Source: JANELJ01 sp024511395 (lineage in GTDB: Bacteria; Pseudomonadota; Gammaproteobacteria; GRL18). Taken from it: a stretch of DNA of 64,000 nucleotides. The stretch spans positions 3,162,001 to 3,226,000 of the forward strand of contig OY820613.1 in the NCBI GenBank assembly GCA_963681975.1, given 5' to 3'. The stretch's first letter is position 1; every line of letters starts with the position of its first letter. Below, in pieces: positions 28,888 through 37,939 of the stretch. The translations under genes were made by a program, and so were the position numbers. Below the pieces are notes generated by a model that worked only from the letters and a program-made list of their open reading frames with translations, did no database searches and was not told the origin of the DNA.

Positions 28888-29583
28888 TAATTCATGGGAC
28901 ATATTGGCCAGAAATTCACTTTTTGCCCTGTCCACTTCTTCAGCACGGATCCTAGCCCGGTTTAGATCTTCGGTTTTTTCATCCACCAGTTCCTGCAGAT
29001 GGTCTCGGTGTTGACGGACTTCTTTCTGCTGTTGTTCAATGGTCTGAATGGCCTGATAAAGCTCATCACTACGTTGTTCAAGCTGCACCTGCTGAATCAC
29101 TCCCATTTGAAAATCCATGGAAATACGCCATGACTGCAGGATCACAAAAGCCAGTAAAAACAGCGTCAAGGATAGAAACAGATAACCATATGGCCCCCCT
29201 TTCACGCCCAGAAGAACGTAGACCAACATTATGGGTATCCATATCAGCATAATAAACTGCACAACCACTCTGAAATAAGAGCCCATGGTGGCTTGGGCAC
29301 CCACTGTTGTAGCTACACAGATAACCAGCAGCAAATAACTGAACTCACCCAGTTGATTTACATGGATCATCATGGCAATGCTGATACCCCACAACAAACC
29401 GCCCGTTATTGTCAGTACATAGTAGCTGTTTAAATAGGGTTTATATTTATCTTCTCCTGCAGCAGACAGCCTTTGAGCAATACTGACACGCACTAAACTC
29501 ACCAGAAACAACAGCGCAATCAGCAATCAGTAAGACCTGAAAAACTGCTGGACTTCCGGGATAGCGACATATAAACTACCCAT

Positions 29584-29757
29584 AATTATAATATAAACTA
29601 GGGGGGGGAATATTCGGCCCGGGCACCAAAGCTCTGAGCAATGCGATGCCGGACAATTTCAAACTACCTTGCGGTTAGATCTCCAGCTCTTGAGGTATCA
29701 ATATAAAACGGCGAAAGCTGCACGATAATTTAACGTCCCGGTTCAAATATAAAAATT
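29584..29757. other. Intergenic with a run of eight G (29601-29608)
   Basis: 174 bp between the broken kinase and the response regulator gene. The G8 tract lies just upstream of the remaining kinase N-terminus; the frame is open up to it, so the original 5' end may have been lost there. No other signal is seen. Confidence 0.4.
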
Positions 29758-31110
29758 TTATTCATCGTACTCTTTCAACTTACGCCAGAGAGTTGATTTA
29801 TTAATACCTAAAATGGCCGCTGTCTGTTCCCGGTTATCATTATTCGCCGCCAGTATTTTTAAAATATAGCGTTTTTCCAGCTCTGCCAGTGTGGGCTGAT
29901 CAGCATCAATCTGTTCCCCTGTAGTCTGTCCCGGTGCATCCACGGCATTGGGAATGGCTTCCAGATGCAGTATTTCATTATCTGATAATGCTACGGCCCG
30001 CTCAATAATATTACTCAGCTCCCGTACATTACCCGGCCAGTGGTAACTCATCAACAGCTTAGTGGAAGCCTTATCAAAGCCCTTAATATTACGGTGATAC
30101 TTTTTCGCAAAGCGTTTAATCAGCGCTTCAGTGAGTAAGGGCAAATCCTCCAGGCGGGAACGCAGCGGCGGTACCTGGATATTAATAACATTCAGACGAT
30201 GATAAAGGTCATGACGGAATTTGCCTTCCTGCACCATTTTATCCATGGGTTGGTTAGTGGCGACCACAAAGCGCACGTCAATATCTATGGTTTCCAGCCC
30301 CCCCACCCGGGTGATCTGCTGCTCCTGCACCACCCGCAGCAGCTTGGTCTGCATATTGTCAGAAATATTGCAGATTTCATCCAGAAACAAAGTGCCTCCG
30401 GAGGCGGTTTCCAGCAGACCTTTTTTCTGCTTATTGGCACCGGTAAAGGCGCCTTTTTCATAACCGAATAATTCACTTTGCAGTAAGCTGTCGGTCAGCG
30501 CTCCGCAGTCAATAACAATAAACGGTTTGTCTGCCGACTGGCTCTGAAAGTGAATAGCACGAGCCACCAGTTCCTTACCGGTACCCGATTCCCCTTCAAT
30601 AATGACATTACAGCGAATATCGGCAATTTTATCGATAATATCGTACACTTTCTGCATATTACCGCCGGTACCGATCATCCGGTAGCGATCGTCCTGATCC
30701 TCCCGGGCTTTCAGACGCTGTTTCAGACGGTAGTTTTCAGCCTTGATCCGAGAAACATTCAGAGCCTTGTCGATAGTGATTTTCAGCTCTTCAATATCAA
30801 AGGGCTTTTTAATAAAATCCGTAGCACCCAAACGCAGCACTTTAATAGCATTATCCACAGTAGAATAAGCCGTGATCACAATGACCGGGATCTGTTTATC
30901 TACTGCCCGGATCTGCGCCAGTACTTCAGCCCCGGTCAGATTCGGCATCTGCATATCGGTGATCACCAGATCCGCCCCATAGGCATTAAAATAGTTCATG
31001 GCTTCAAGCGGATCCTGGAATATACGGCAGTCATAACTGTCTTCCAGGTAGCGTTCCATCAGGCGGCCGGCCTTGGGTTCATCATCAATCAGTATTAATT
31101 TCTGTTTCAT
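29758..31110 (-). CDS. Sigma-54-dependent response regulator (NtrC family)
   Basis: 450 aa. Receiver with phospho-acceptor D52 (LVITDMQMP), an AAA+ domain with Walker A GESGTGKE, the sigma-54 contact GAFTGA, Walker B GGTLFLDEIC, and a C-terminal Fis-type helix-turn-helix (NREQTAAILGINKSTLWRKL). It activates sigma-54 promoters when phosphorylated. It lies 27 bp downstream of the sensor kinase gene on the same strand, so the two form a two-component pair. Target genes are not evident nearby. Confidence 0.93.
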   Translation of the reverse strand: MKQKLILIDDEPKAGRLMERYLEDSYDCRIFQDPLEAMNYFNAYGADLVITDMQMPNLTGAEVLAQIRAVDKQIPVIVITAYSTVDNAIKVLRLGATDFIKKPFDIEELKITIDKALNVSRIKAENYRLKQRLKAREDQDDRYRMIGTGGNMQKVYDIIDKIADIRCNVIIEGESGTGKELVARAIHFQSQSADKPFIVIDCGALTDSLLQSELFGYEKGAFTGANKQKKGLLETASGGTLFLDEICNISDNMQTKLLRVVQEQQITRVGGLETIDIDVRFVVATNQPMDKMVQEGKFRHDLYHRLNVINIQVPPLRSRLEDLPLLTEALIKRFAKKYHRNIKGFDKASTKLLMSYHWPGNVRELSNIIERAVALSDNEILHLEAIPNAVDAPGQTTGEQIDADQPTLAELEKRYILKILAANNDNREQTAAILGINKSTLWRKLKEYDE

Positions 31111-31137
31111 TCTTAGTAGATACTTAATGGTACAGGT

Positions 31138-33126
31138 TTAGTGGATAACCGGTAATTTTATTCTCACCACGGCACCGCCGTATTCGGCATTTTCAATATT
31201 CAGTTCACCTTTATGGTTCTGAATAATACCCAGTACAATGGACAGACCCAGGCCGGTACCCTTACCGACACTCTTGGTGGTAAAGAAGGGATCAAAAATC
31301 TGATCCATAACCTCTGCATCAATACCGGGGCCATGATCCCGAATGCTTAATAACATCGCATCCTCATCATACTGCAGACTCAGCTCAATACTGCATTGAG
31401 TACAGTGTTCACTAGAGCGTGCATCCACACAGGCCTGAATAGCATTGAGTAAAATATTCACCAGAGCCTGCTGTAATTTACCCTGGTCGCCCATAATCAT
31501 AACAGATCCCCCACGTTCAATAGTATCCATACCCTGTAATTCAACCTGGGCACGTTTGGCTTCCTGGCGGATCAGGCCCTCCGTATTTTTCAGCAAGTCT
31601 ATCATATTAATACGGGTGAGTTCTTTATCCGGGATCTGCCGGGCAAAACTCAGTACCCCCTGAACAATTTCTGAAGCCCGAACCACTTCTTCATCCAGAG
31701 AACTGATATCCTCCAGCATGTTTTTTAGATAGCGTGCAGACTGACGTTGCTCATCACCTTCCCAGGTGCATTTTTCCAGATCACGTTTAATTAAACGGGA
31801 CAAAGAACGGATATTGTTCAGCGGATTATTGATTTCATGGCCAATACCAGCGGCCATCTGTCCCAGACTGGCCAACTTGGCATTTTGTACCATCATATTT
31901 TCCGCCCTGATCCGTTCCTGTTGCTCCTGTTCCAGTTTTTCTGCCATATAGATAAAGGAGGCAGACAACTGCTGCATCTTATCAATATCACTTTTCACCG
32001 GTTCAGGCCGAATGCCGTCAGCATAAAGTTTAAGGTTTTTAGCCAAGTGCATAATCGGTGTGGAAATTGCCATGGAAGCAAAGTGCGCCAGAAACAGGCT
32101 GCTGAAAGCCGCTATACTGGCCAACACCCAGATCCCGACACGAATACGTTCAAAGGGTTTGGTATAGGCCTCATCATTAACCTCACTGGCAATGAGCCAA
32201 GAGATCAGAGAATCCGGATAGGGAAAATATTCAATATAATAATAATGAGAGCGACCATTACCAGACACCACTGAGCCAAAAGGCGATTCCAGAAAGGCAT
32301 TCCACAGCCGTCCATTTTCAATCATCTGGATATTTTCAATGGTGGACTTTAAATGAGCAAAGCGCAGCAGGGTTTTATCGTCATACAAAATCTGACCATT
32401 GCGCACCCCATTTTCTTCATCAATTTCAGCAATCAGCAGCTTGCCGTTATACAGCCGGGCCGCAAGTTCCAGCAGTTGATCGATATTAGAGCCGCTGATC
32501 GTCACGGCCAGATAGCCCACCCGCTCACCTTTATAGATAAGAGGCACAATACCATCAGGGATGACGATGTTATTTTCCATTCCCATTTCATCACGGGTCT
32601 GCGGCAGTTCGATAAAGCTGACATTGTTTTCCGGTAATTCTGCTAGGTATCTGACATGCTCAGGCAGAATAATTTCCTTGTCCATAATGGGATAGGGATC
32701 AAAACCCTCATAGCGGGTAATACTTTCATGGCCGGAGCGGACTTTTAACAACGTATTGCCGCGAATATCCAGCACTCTGAAAGTATCAAAAAGAGAAATA
32801 ACCGACTGATACTGCTGTAGAAACTCACTCAGGGTTTTTAGTCTCTCAGCATACTGAGGATGGCGCTGACCCCTGGCGGCAGCCTGCAGCACCGGCAGAA
32901 ACTGCTGCACAGGCCTGGATTCTGTCAGCTTTAAAATCAGCTTCTGTTCCGCCTGCAGACTGCGGGTAATTTCTGAAGAAATATTTTCCAGAGAGCGCAA
33001 AATATCCCTGGTCGTATCTTCATGATACAGATTTTGCACATAATAAGTGGCAAACAGCCCCAGAGCCGTTGCCGGCAGCAGCGTCGCCAGAGTCACCCAG
33101 CGGAAAATATAGGATTTTAATTTCAC
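31138..33126 (-). CDS. Sensor histidine kinase, partner of the NtrC-type regulator
   Basis: 662 aa. TM helix at residues about 10-30, a large periplasmic sensor (about 35-320, Cache-like by layout), a second TM near 330-350, a HAMP-like linker, HisKA with the phospho-His in GIGHEINNPLNN, and HATPase_c (NILLNAIQACVDA, DHGPGIDAEV, GKGTGLGLSIVLGI). The intact frame contrasts with the decayed kinases elsewhere in the window. The ligand is unknown. Confidence 0.92.
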   Translation of the reverse strand: MKLKSYIFRWVTLATLLPATALGLFATYYVQNLYHEDTTRDILRSLENISSEITRSLQAEQKLILKLTESRPVQQFLPVLQAAARGQRHPQYAERLKTLSEFLQQYQSVISLFDTFRVLDIRGNTLLKVRSGHESITRYEGFDPYPIMDKEIILPEHVRYLAELPENNVSFIELPQTRDEMGMENNIVIPDGIVPLIYKGERVGYLAVTISGSNIDQLLELAARLYNGKLLIAEIDEENGVRNGQILYDDKTLLRFAHLKSTIENIQMIENGRLWNAFLESPFGSVVSGNGRSHYYYIEYFPYPDSLISWLIASEVNDEAYTKPFERIRVGIWVLASIAAFSSLFLAHFASMAISTPIMHLAKNLKLYADGIRPEPVKSDIDKMQQLSASFIYMAEKLEQEQQERIRAENMMVQNAKLASLGQMAAGIGHEINNPLNNIRSLSRLIKRDLEKCTWEGDEQRQSARYLKNMLEDISSLDEEVVRASEIVQGVLSFARQIPDKELTRINMIDLLKNTEGLIRQEAKRAQVELQGMDTIERGGSVMIMGDQGKLQQALVNILLNAIQACVDARSSEHCTQCSIELSLQYDEDAMLLSIRDHGPGIDAEVMDQIFDPFFTTKSVGKGTGLGLSIVLGIIQNHKGELNIENAEYGGAVVRIKLPVIH

Positions 33127-33501
33127 AGTCTGTTTTTTTTATTATATTTTTAACGTTCAATGACAGTCATTATATACCACCCACCCAAGGCCGGATCATA
33201 CTTTGATTAAAATATGTTCAATATGCAAAAATATTACATTTATAGCCACTGAGTATCCATTGACCGTGCTTCTTGATGAAATTTCGGTAGCAGGGATGCT
33301 GCCGAAAAGCCTCCATGGATGGATTCACGGCGTCTTCAGCAAGGAGTGCGGTCAATGGATACGGTATTTGCGTCTAAATGAGAATTATTAAAAGTATGCT
33401 CCCGCCCTGACCACCCACCCAATTACCCCTAAAACCTCATATTCACTTAAATGTATTTACGGTATAATGCGCAATTTCAAACATTAATAACAGGTATTTT
33501 T
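33127..33501. other. Intergenic between divergent kinase and lptM-lysA
   Basis: 375 bp holding the palindromic repeat at 33253-33362 and, to its right, AT-rich DNA that should contain the lptM-lysA promoter. No gene is supported; a short frame through the repeat is an artefact. Confidence 0.5.
33253..33362. repeat. Palindromic repeat element, copy A (110 bp)
   Basis: Left arm from 33253 (GTATCCATTGACCG...) and right arm ending at 33362 (...CGGTCAATGGATAC) are complementary over about 28 bp; three of four imperfections would be G-U pairs in RNA. The core contains a hairpin (TTTCGGTAGC/GCTGCCGAAA) and the block AGCCTCCATGGATGGATTCA. The core matches copy B at 51028-51139, but the arms do not. 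Confidence 0.88.
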
Positions 33502-33654
33502 ATGAAATGGTGTCGTGCAAAGCTGGTACTTTATTTGGTTATTGCCATTCTGGGCATTGGAAGTATGCTCAGTGCCTGCGGTCAGAAAGGCCCTTTATAC
33601 CTGCCGGATGAAAAATCCTCCTCATACACTTCCGGCAACCACTCGCTTAAATAA
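33502..33654 (+). CDS. lptM: LPS-assembly lipoprotein LptM (YifL)
   Basis: 50 aa from MKWCRAKLVLYLV; a longer upstream frame has no homology. The lipobox MLSAC at residues 23-27 is followed by the family signature GQKGPLYLP. LptM helps LptD assembly in the outer membrane. It lies directly upstream of lysA (9 bp), the common gammaproteobacterial order. Confidence 0.9.
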   Translation: MKWCRAKLVLYLVIAILGIGSMLSACGQKGPLYLPDEKSSSYTSGNHSLK

Positions 33655-33663
33655 AGAATCAGC

Positions 33664-34923
33664 ATGGATTATTTTAACTACCACAAAGGCCGCCTGATGG
33701 CCGAAGATAATGAAGTCGCCTCATTGGCTCAGCGTTACGGCACCCCACTTTATATTTATTCCCGCGCCACCCTAGAACGTCACTGGCAGGCATTTGAGAC
33801 CGCCCTGGCCGATCGTGATCACCTGATATGTTATGCAGTTAAGGCTAATTCCAACCTGGGTGTACTCAATCTGCTGGCACGAATGGGCAGCGGTTTTGAT
33901 ATTGTCTCCGTGGGTGAACTGGAACGGGTTCTGGCCGCCGGCAGCAGCCCGGACAAAATTGTCTTTTCTGGTGTTGGCAAACGCATAGATGAAATTCAGC
34001 GCGCCCTAGAAGTGGGTATTTACTGTTTTAACCTAGAATCTGAAGCTGAAATTGAACGCATTAACGAAGTAGCAAAAGATATGGGTGTAACAGCACCGGT
34101 ATCCGTGCGCGTCAACCCCGATGTGGATGCCAAAACCCATCCCTATATTTCTACCGGTCTGAAATCCAACAAATTCGGTATTCCTATTGAAAAAGCCATG
34201 GGTGTTTATCAGCATATTGCTCAGCATAAACATCTGGAAATTGTCGGTGTAGACTGTCATATCGGCTCCCAGCTACTGGAAATTGAGCCCTTTATTGATG
34301 CTCTGAACCGGGTACTGCTGCTGGTGGATGAGTTGCGCAAAAAAGGTATTAAGCTGCATCATCTGGATCTGGGCGGCGGCCTAGGCATTCCTTATAATGA
34401 TGAAACCCCGCCTTCTCCCTCTGAGTACGCTCAGGCAATTAAAAAGCAACTGTCCGGGCGCAAGCTCAAGCTGATCCTGGAACCCGGTCGGGCTATTGCC
34501 GGTAATGCCGGTATTCTGCTGACCCGGGTGGAATTTCTGAAACTGACAGATGATCCCGAAGGTAAAAACTTTGCCATTGTCGATGCCGCCATGAACGATT
34601 TAATGCGTCCTGCTTTATACCAGTCCTGGCAGGCCATAATCCCGGTTATTGAACCTGAGGACAGCATACCGAACCGGACTTATGATATTGTCGGCCCGGT
34701 CTGTGAAACCGGGGATTTTCTGGGTAAAGACCGGGACCTGGCCATAAAGCCCAATGATTTACTGGTTGTTCGTTCCACCGGTGCCTATGGTTTTACCATG
34801 AGCTCCAATTACAATTCCCGGCCCCGGGCGGCCGAAGTGATGGTGGATCAGGATAAACATTACCTGGTCAGAGAACGGGAAACCATTAATTCCCTGTTTA
34901 ATAATGAGTCCGTTCTGCCCTGA
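33664..34923 (+). CDS. lysA: Diaminopimelate decarboxylase
   Basis: 419 aa, PLP enzyme converting meso-diaminopimelate to lysine. The PLP lysine is K60 in CYAVKANSNLG; the glycine-rich HLDLGGGLGIPY and EPGRAIAGNAG bind the phosphate; GPVCETGDFLGKDR holds the catalytic cysteine. It overlaps the next gene by 1 bp (TGATGG). Complete and likely functional. Confidence 0.96.
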   Translation: MDYFNYHKGRLMAEDNEVASLAQRYGTPLYIYSRATLERHWQAFETALADRDHLICYAVKANSNLGVLNLLARMGSGFDIVSVGELERVLAAGSSPDKIVFSGVGKRIDEIQRALEVGIYCFNLESEAEIERINEVAKDMGVTAPVSVRVNPDVDAKTHPYISTGLKSNKFGIPIEKAMGVYQHIAQHKHLEIVGVDCHIGSQLLEIEPFIDALNRVLLLVDELRKKGIKLHHLDLGGGLGIPYNDETPPSPSEYAQAIKKQLSGRKLKLILEPGRAIAGNAGILLTRVEFLKLTDDPEGKNFAIVDAAMNDLMRPALYQSWQAIIPVIEPEDSIPNRTYDIVGPVCETGDFLGKDRDLAIKPNDLLVVRSTGAYGFTMSSNYNSRPRAAEVMVDQDKHYLVRERETINSLFNNESVLP

Positions 34924-35351
34924 TGGCAAAAAAATTCACTCAGGCCTTTACTGACCAGTCAGACTGTCCCTGCCAATCCGACCTGAGTTATGGTCAATGC
35001 TGCGGCCGCTTTCTGAAGGCTGCCGATAAAAATGATACTTCTGTTCCTCAAACCGCTGAACAGTTAATGCGTTCACGCTATACCGCTTATGTACTGGGTA
35101 ATAGCCTGTACCTGTTAAACACCTGGCACCCGCAATACCGTCCACAAAAAATTGATCTGTCAGCGTCCGATCAGCAGTGGATTGGTCTTAAAATTAAAGA
35201 GACTCATAAGGGACAGGCACAGGATGACAGCGGAGAAGTGCATTTTATAGCCCGTTATAAGGTCAATGGCGAGGCCTCCCACCTGGAAGAACGTTCGCAA
35301 TTTGTAAAAATGGCCGGACAATGGTTTTATACTACCGGTCAGATCCTTTAA
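34923..35351 (+). CDS. YchJ-family protein with SEC-C-like N-terminus
   Basis: 142 aa. The N-terminal zinc-binding type motif CPCQSDLSYGQCCGRF is followed by the YchJ-type NTF2-like domain (LMRSRYTAYVLGNSLYLLNT, W and H conserved in TWHPQYRP). Function unknown. It overlaps lysA by one base and is probably co-transcribed with it. Confidence 0.85.
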   Translation: MAKKFTQAFTDQSDCPCQSDLSYGQCCGRFLKAADKNDTSVPQTAEQLMRSRYTAYVLGNSLYLLNTWHPQYRPQKIDLSASDQQWIGLKIKETHKGQAQDDSGEVHFIARYKVNGEASHLEERSQFVKMAGQWFYTTGQIL

Positions 35352-35526
35352 GCAATTCCCCCACTTGATAAATGCTGCTGAACTCTGGATAATGAAGGGT
35401 TAGTAAGTCATACACTGGCATTAAAATAGTCTGACAAGATCATTACTGATAGCAACTTTATTGCACAAGTAAATTACATAACTAAATATTTCATTTATTA
35501 CATTACTAACCATACAAGAGTTATCC

Positions 35527-35982
35527 ATGTTTAATATAAAAAATATAATCTTCATTATTATCTCAGCACTGCTGACAGCACTGGCCGGACTGGCCCTGGA
35601 TCAAATGGCCATTGGCAGCGCTTTTATTAATCATCTTATCGTCGCACTTATTGCCGGTATTATTATCCTGCTGGCACAGTCTTTAAGCACTCAGAATGCA
35701 CCACGTAAAACCCATTCTACTCAAAAGCCTATTAAAAAAGCCAGCACTCCCACTGCAGCTCCAAAAATGGCCGGTGATCGTGAAACCGGCACGGTTAAAT
35801 GGTTTAACACCAATAAGGGCTATGGTTTTATTACCCGCTCTTCCGGCGGCGATATTTTTGTCCATTTCCGCTCTATCAAAGGCAGCGGTTACCGCTCTCT
35901 GCATGAAGGCCAGAGTGTAGACTTTCTGGTGACCCAGGGTGATAAGGGCCCACAGGCTGAAGACATTCATGTTATTAAATAA
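35527..35982 (+). CDS. Membrane-anchored cold-shock domain protein
   Basis: 151 aa. Two membrane helices (about residues 5-25 and 33-52), a Lys/Thr/Pro linker (55-82) and a C-terminal cold-shock domain with RNP1 KGYGFI (97-102) and RNP2 DIFVHF (109-114). The nucleic-acid-binding part would face the cytoplasm. It lies alone, 175 bp after the YchJ-like gene. Related CSD-membrane fusions exist, but the domain order and small size are worth noting. Confidence 0.85.
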   Translation: MFNIKNIIFIIISALLTALAGLALDQMAIGSAFINHLIVALIAGIIILLAQSLSTQNAPRKTHSTQKPIKKASTPTAAPKMAGDRETGTVKWFNTNKGYGFITRSSGGDIFVHFRSIKGSGYRSLHEGQSVDFLVTQGDKGPQAEDIHVIK

Positions 35983-36019
35983 AACTGTCTGATATTTCCG
36001 TTTTTTCAAAACCGGTTCT

Positions 36020-36226
36020 GAGATAATGGCTGTAAGGGGGCTGCTGCAGATTCTGTTGTTCAGGAACAGCCAGCACCTGGGATAAAGTAGGTGACAGTGT
36101 TGTGGAAACTTCAGACAAAACCTGGCAGGCAACCAAAGAAACCACTGGTGAAGCATGGGAAGCCACTAAAGAAGGTTCAGAAAAGGCCTGGGATGCTACC
36201 AAAGAAGCGGTTTCAGGCGAAAAATA
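36020..36226 (+). pseudogene. Small repeat-rich protein remnant (WxATKE repeats)
   Basis: From about 36070 the frame reads STWDKVGDSVVETSDKTWQA and then three W-A-T-K-E repeats (TWQATKE, AWEATKE, AWDATKE), ending at TAA 36224-36226. Upstream, a hydrophobic stretch that looks like a lipoprotein signal (LLQILLLF) is in another frame, so a frameshift near 36050 has probably detached it. The amphipathic repeat resembles small stress-type envelope proteins; no family is assigned. Confidence 0.5.
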
Positions 36227-36366
36227 ATGGCTAATTTTTATTTTTGCACAAAATGTCATCAGGTTTGCGCAAAACGTCAATGACTCTACAGCAAAAAAAC
36301 CTATACTTGTAATCAACAAGAAGAAGAAAATAATAATAATAAGAACGACACAAGCACACAACTTTA

Positions 36367-36450
36367 GGGGGAGTTAAATAAATTACGCACGATTCCCTGT
36401 ACATATTGAAATTCCGCGTCTTCAATATGAGTAGTTTATTTACCCCACCT
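36367..36450. repeat. Nested inverted repeat (cruciform) downstream of the araC-type gene
   Basis: The inner arms CATATTGAA and TTCAATATG flank a 10-bp loop; the outer arms TTAAATAAATTAC and GTAGTTTATTTA carry GGGG and CCCC at their ends. It lies between the repeat-rich remnant and the AraC gene stop. It has no run of T typical of a terminator. Confidence 0.6.
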
Positions 36451-36467
36451 TACTCTAATAAAGCCTG

Positions 36468-37487
36468 TTAAAGGCTTTTTTCCAGCTTTCTTTTCTGATA
36501 CTGCCCGGGTGACACCCCTGACCAGCGCTTAAAGGCCCTGGAAAATGAACTAACTTCTGAAAAGCCCAGTAAGAAAGCAATTTCACTCAGGCAGTGATTA
36601 TTACCCCTTAAATAATCTTTAGCCATATCGGAACGAATATCATCCAGCAACCCCTTGAAACGCACATTCTCCTCGGCCAGTTTTAACTGTAACTTACGCT
36701 TACTCATATTTAGTTGCCCAGCAATGTCTTCCTCAGTCACCTTGCCGCAGGATAGCTGCTCAATAATCACTGCCTTCACCTGGGATACAATATTATCCGG
36801 CTGTAACTTGTTTAATGCCTGGATAATGGACTGATCCATCATTTCCGCAAACAGGTGATCAGCTGCCGGCAGTCGCCGGGTAACATCCTCCAGGGCAAAG
36901 GAAATACTGTCTTCCGGTGCATTAAATACCGGCCTGCAGCCAAACACATCCAGATATTTCTGCACCTGCTGGGGTTCTGAATGAACAAAAGTCACGGCCT
37001 GTACCGGCAGGGAATGGCCGAAATTCATTCGGCTCATACAGAGCAAAGCCGCCATAATGGATTCAGAACGTGCCTGAAACGCCGGATTATGGCTGGAGTA
37101 CTGTATCAAGATGGTATAGAGCGAGTTCGTTTTCCTGGTTTCTATTTCATAGGCATTAGTCACAATATGGTGAAAACGGCTCAGGCGGTGGAAAGCCCGC
37201 TCTAGGGAAGAACTGGCCAGCCAAGCATAGCCCAGGGTACCCATTTGCGAAGGATGCCAGGTATCACGACCAGCACTCAGCCCCAGGCAGGGTTCCTTAA
37301 TAATATTTTGAGCATGATGCCATAAGGCAATTTCTATATAAGCATGGCAGCGTTTGTTGCTGTCCTGAAGTTCCTCTTCCTGCAGCCCAAAGTTTTCAAA
37401 TATAGGCTGAGGATCAATGCCGTATTTGACCATAACATTCCAAACCGTATTCAGGGTAGGGACATAAAAGTGATCCAGTGCTGACAA
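36468..37487 (-). CDS. AraC-family regulator with Arabinose_bd-type (OruR-like) N-terminus
   Basis: 339 aa. The N-terminal half fits the family that precedes AraC domains in OruR/ArgR-like regulators (GLSAGRDTWHPSQMGTLGYA). The C-terminal double helix-turn-helix is clear: KVTEEDIAGQLNMSKRKLQL and CLSEIAFLLGFSEVSSFSRA, ending RWSGVSPGQYQ. The start is TTG at 37485-37487, with AGAGGT upstream. The effector and targets are not evident. Confidence 0.88.
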   Translation of the reverse strand: MSALDHFYVPTLNTVWNVMVKYGIDPQPIFENFGLQEEELQDSNKRCHAYIEIALWHHAQNIIKEPCLGLSAGRDTWHPSQMGTLGYAWLASSSLERAFHRLSRFHHIVTNAYEIETRKTNSLYTILIQYSSHNPAFQARSESIMAALLCMSRMNFGHSLPVQAVTFVHSEPQQVQKYLDVFGCRPVFNAPEDSISFALEDVTRRLPAADHLFAEMMDQSIIQALNKLQPDNIVSQVKAVIIEQLSCGKVTEEDIAGQLNMSKRKLQLKLAEENVRFKGLLDDIRSDMAKDYLRGNNHCLSEIAFLLGFSEVSSFSRAFKRWSGVSPGQYQKRKLEKSL

Positions 37488-37600
37488 GAGAAACCTCTGT
37501 TTTATGGGAAAAGTAACAGAAAAAATAATATGTTTAAATTATAAAGCTTTTTGGTGCTTTGTCGAAATTTTACTTCTCAGGAAGAAATAAAAGATTTTAA

Positions 37601-37650
37601 GAACAGGGAAAAATTTATAAACCCTGTTCACATTTTTGTATTTTTTTCCT
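37601..37650. terminator. Hairpin with T-rich tail, candidate terminator
   Basis: GAACAGGG and CCCTGTTC form an 8-bp stem around a 13-base AT loop, followed by T-rich sequence on the + strand. The gene it would terminate is unclear because the region to its left holds the divergent araC start. Confidence 0.45.
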
Positions 37651-37939
37651 AAATCCTACAGACAGGTTATAGATTTTAGACTTTATTCACACTTAGAGAC
37701 ATTAAATTGAGAAGCTTGCTGCCATGGAACCAGCCACTATTCAGCCAGACAATACCCCCCGGATTTTGAACCGGCTTTTTATTTTGCACAGGCAAACCGA
37801 GGTTTAAAACACAGTATATCCATGAAAGCGGACTTTCTGCCAGATTCCATGGCCACTTTTTTTGAGTACCGGCTTAAACAGCAGCCGGATAATAAAGCCT
37901 TAACACGCAAGCTAATAGAGCTTTACCAGGTGTTAAATA

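Larger units (their letters stand above)
26744..29583 (-). pseudogene. Membrane sensor histidine kinase broken by IS5, a frameshift and a stop
   Basis: Reading leftward: N-terminal frame from ATG 29581-29583 (YVAIPEVQQFFRSY), TGA at 29527-29529 where TGG would fit, several membrane helices (29520-29140), a coiled coil (QQKEVRQHRDHLQELVDEKT), then HisKA (SEFLANMSHE) split by IS5 and resumed as LRTPLHSILSFSQFG. The ATPase domain N box is NLLGNAIKFSPQG. A one-base loss near 26945 shifts the frame before the G boxes (GVPDGEKELIFDKFNQ, GTGLGLAICAQI). At least three independent lesions are present. Confidence 0.88.

Noticed and set aside
33203..33391. Short ORF through palindromic copy A
   Set aside because: It is composed mainly of the repeat, has no initiation signal and no counterpart at copy B.
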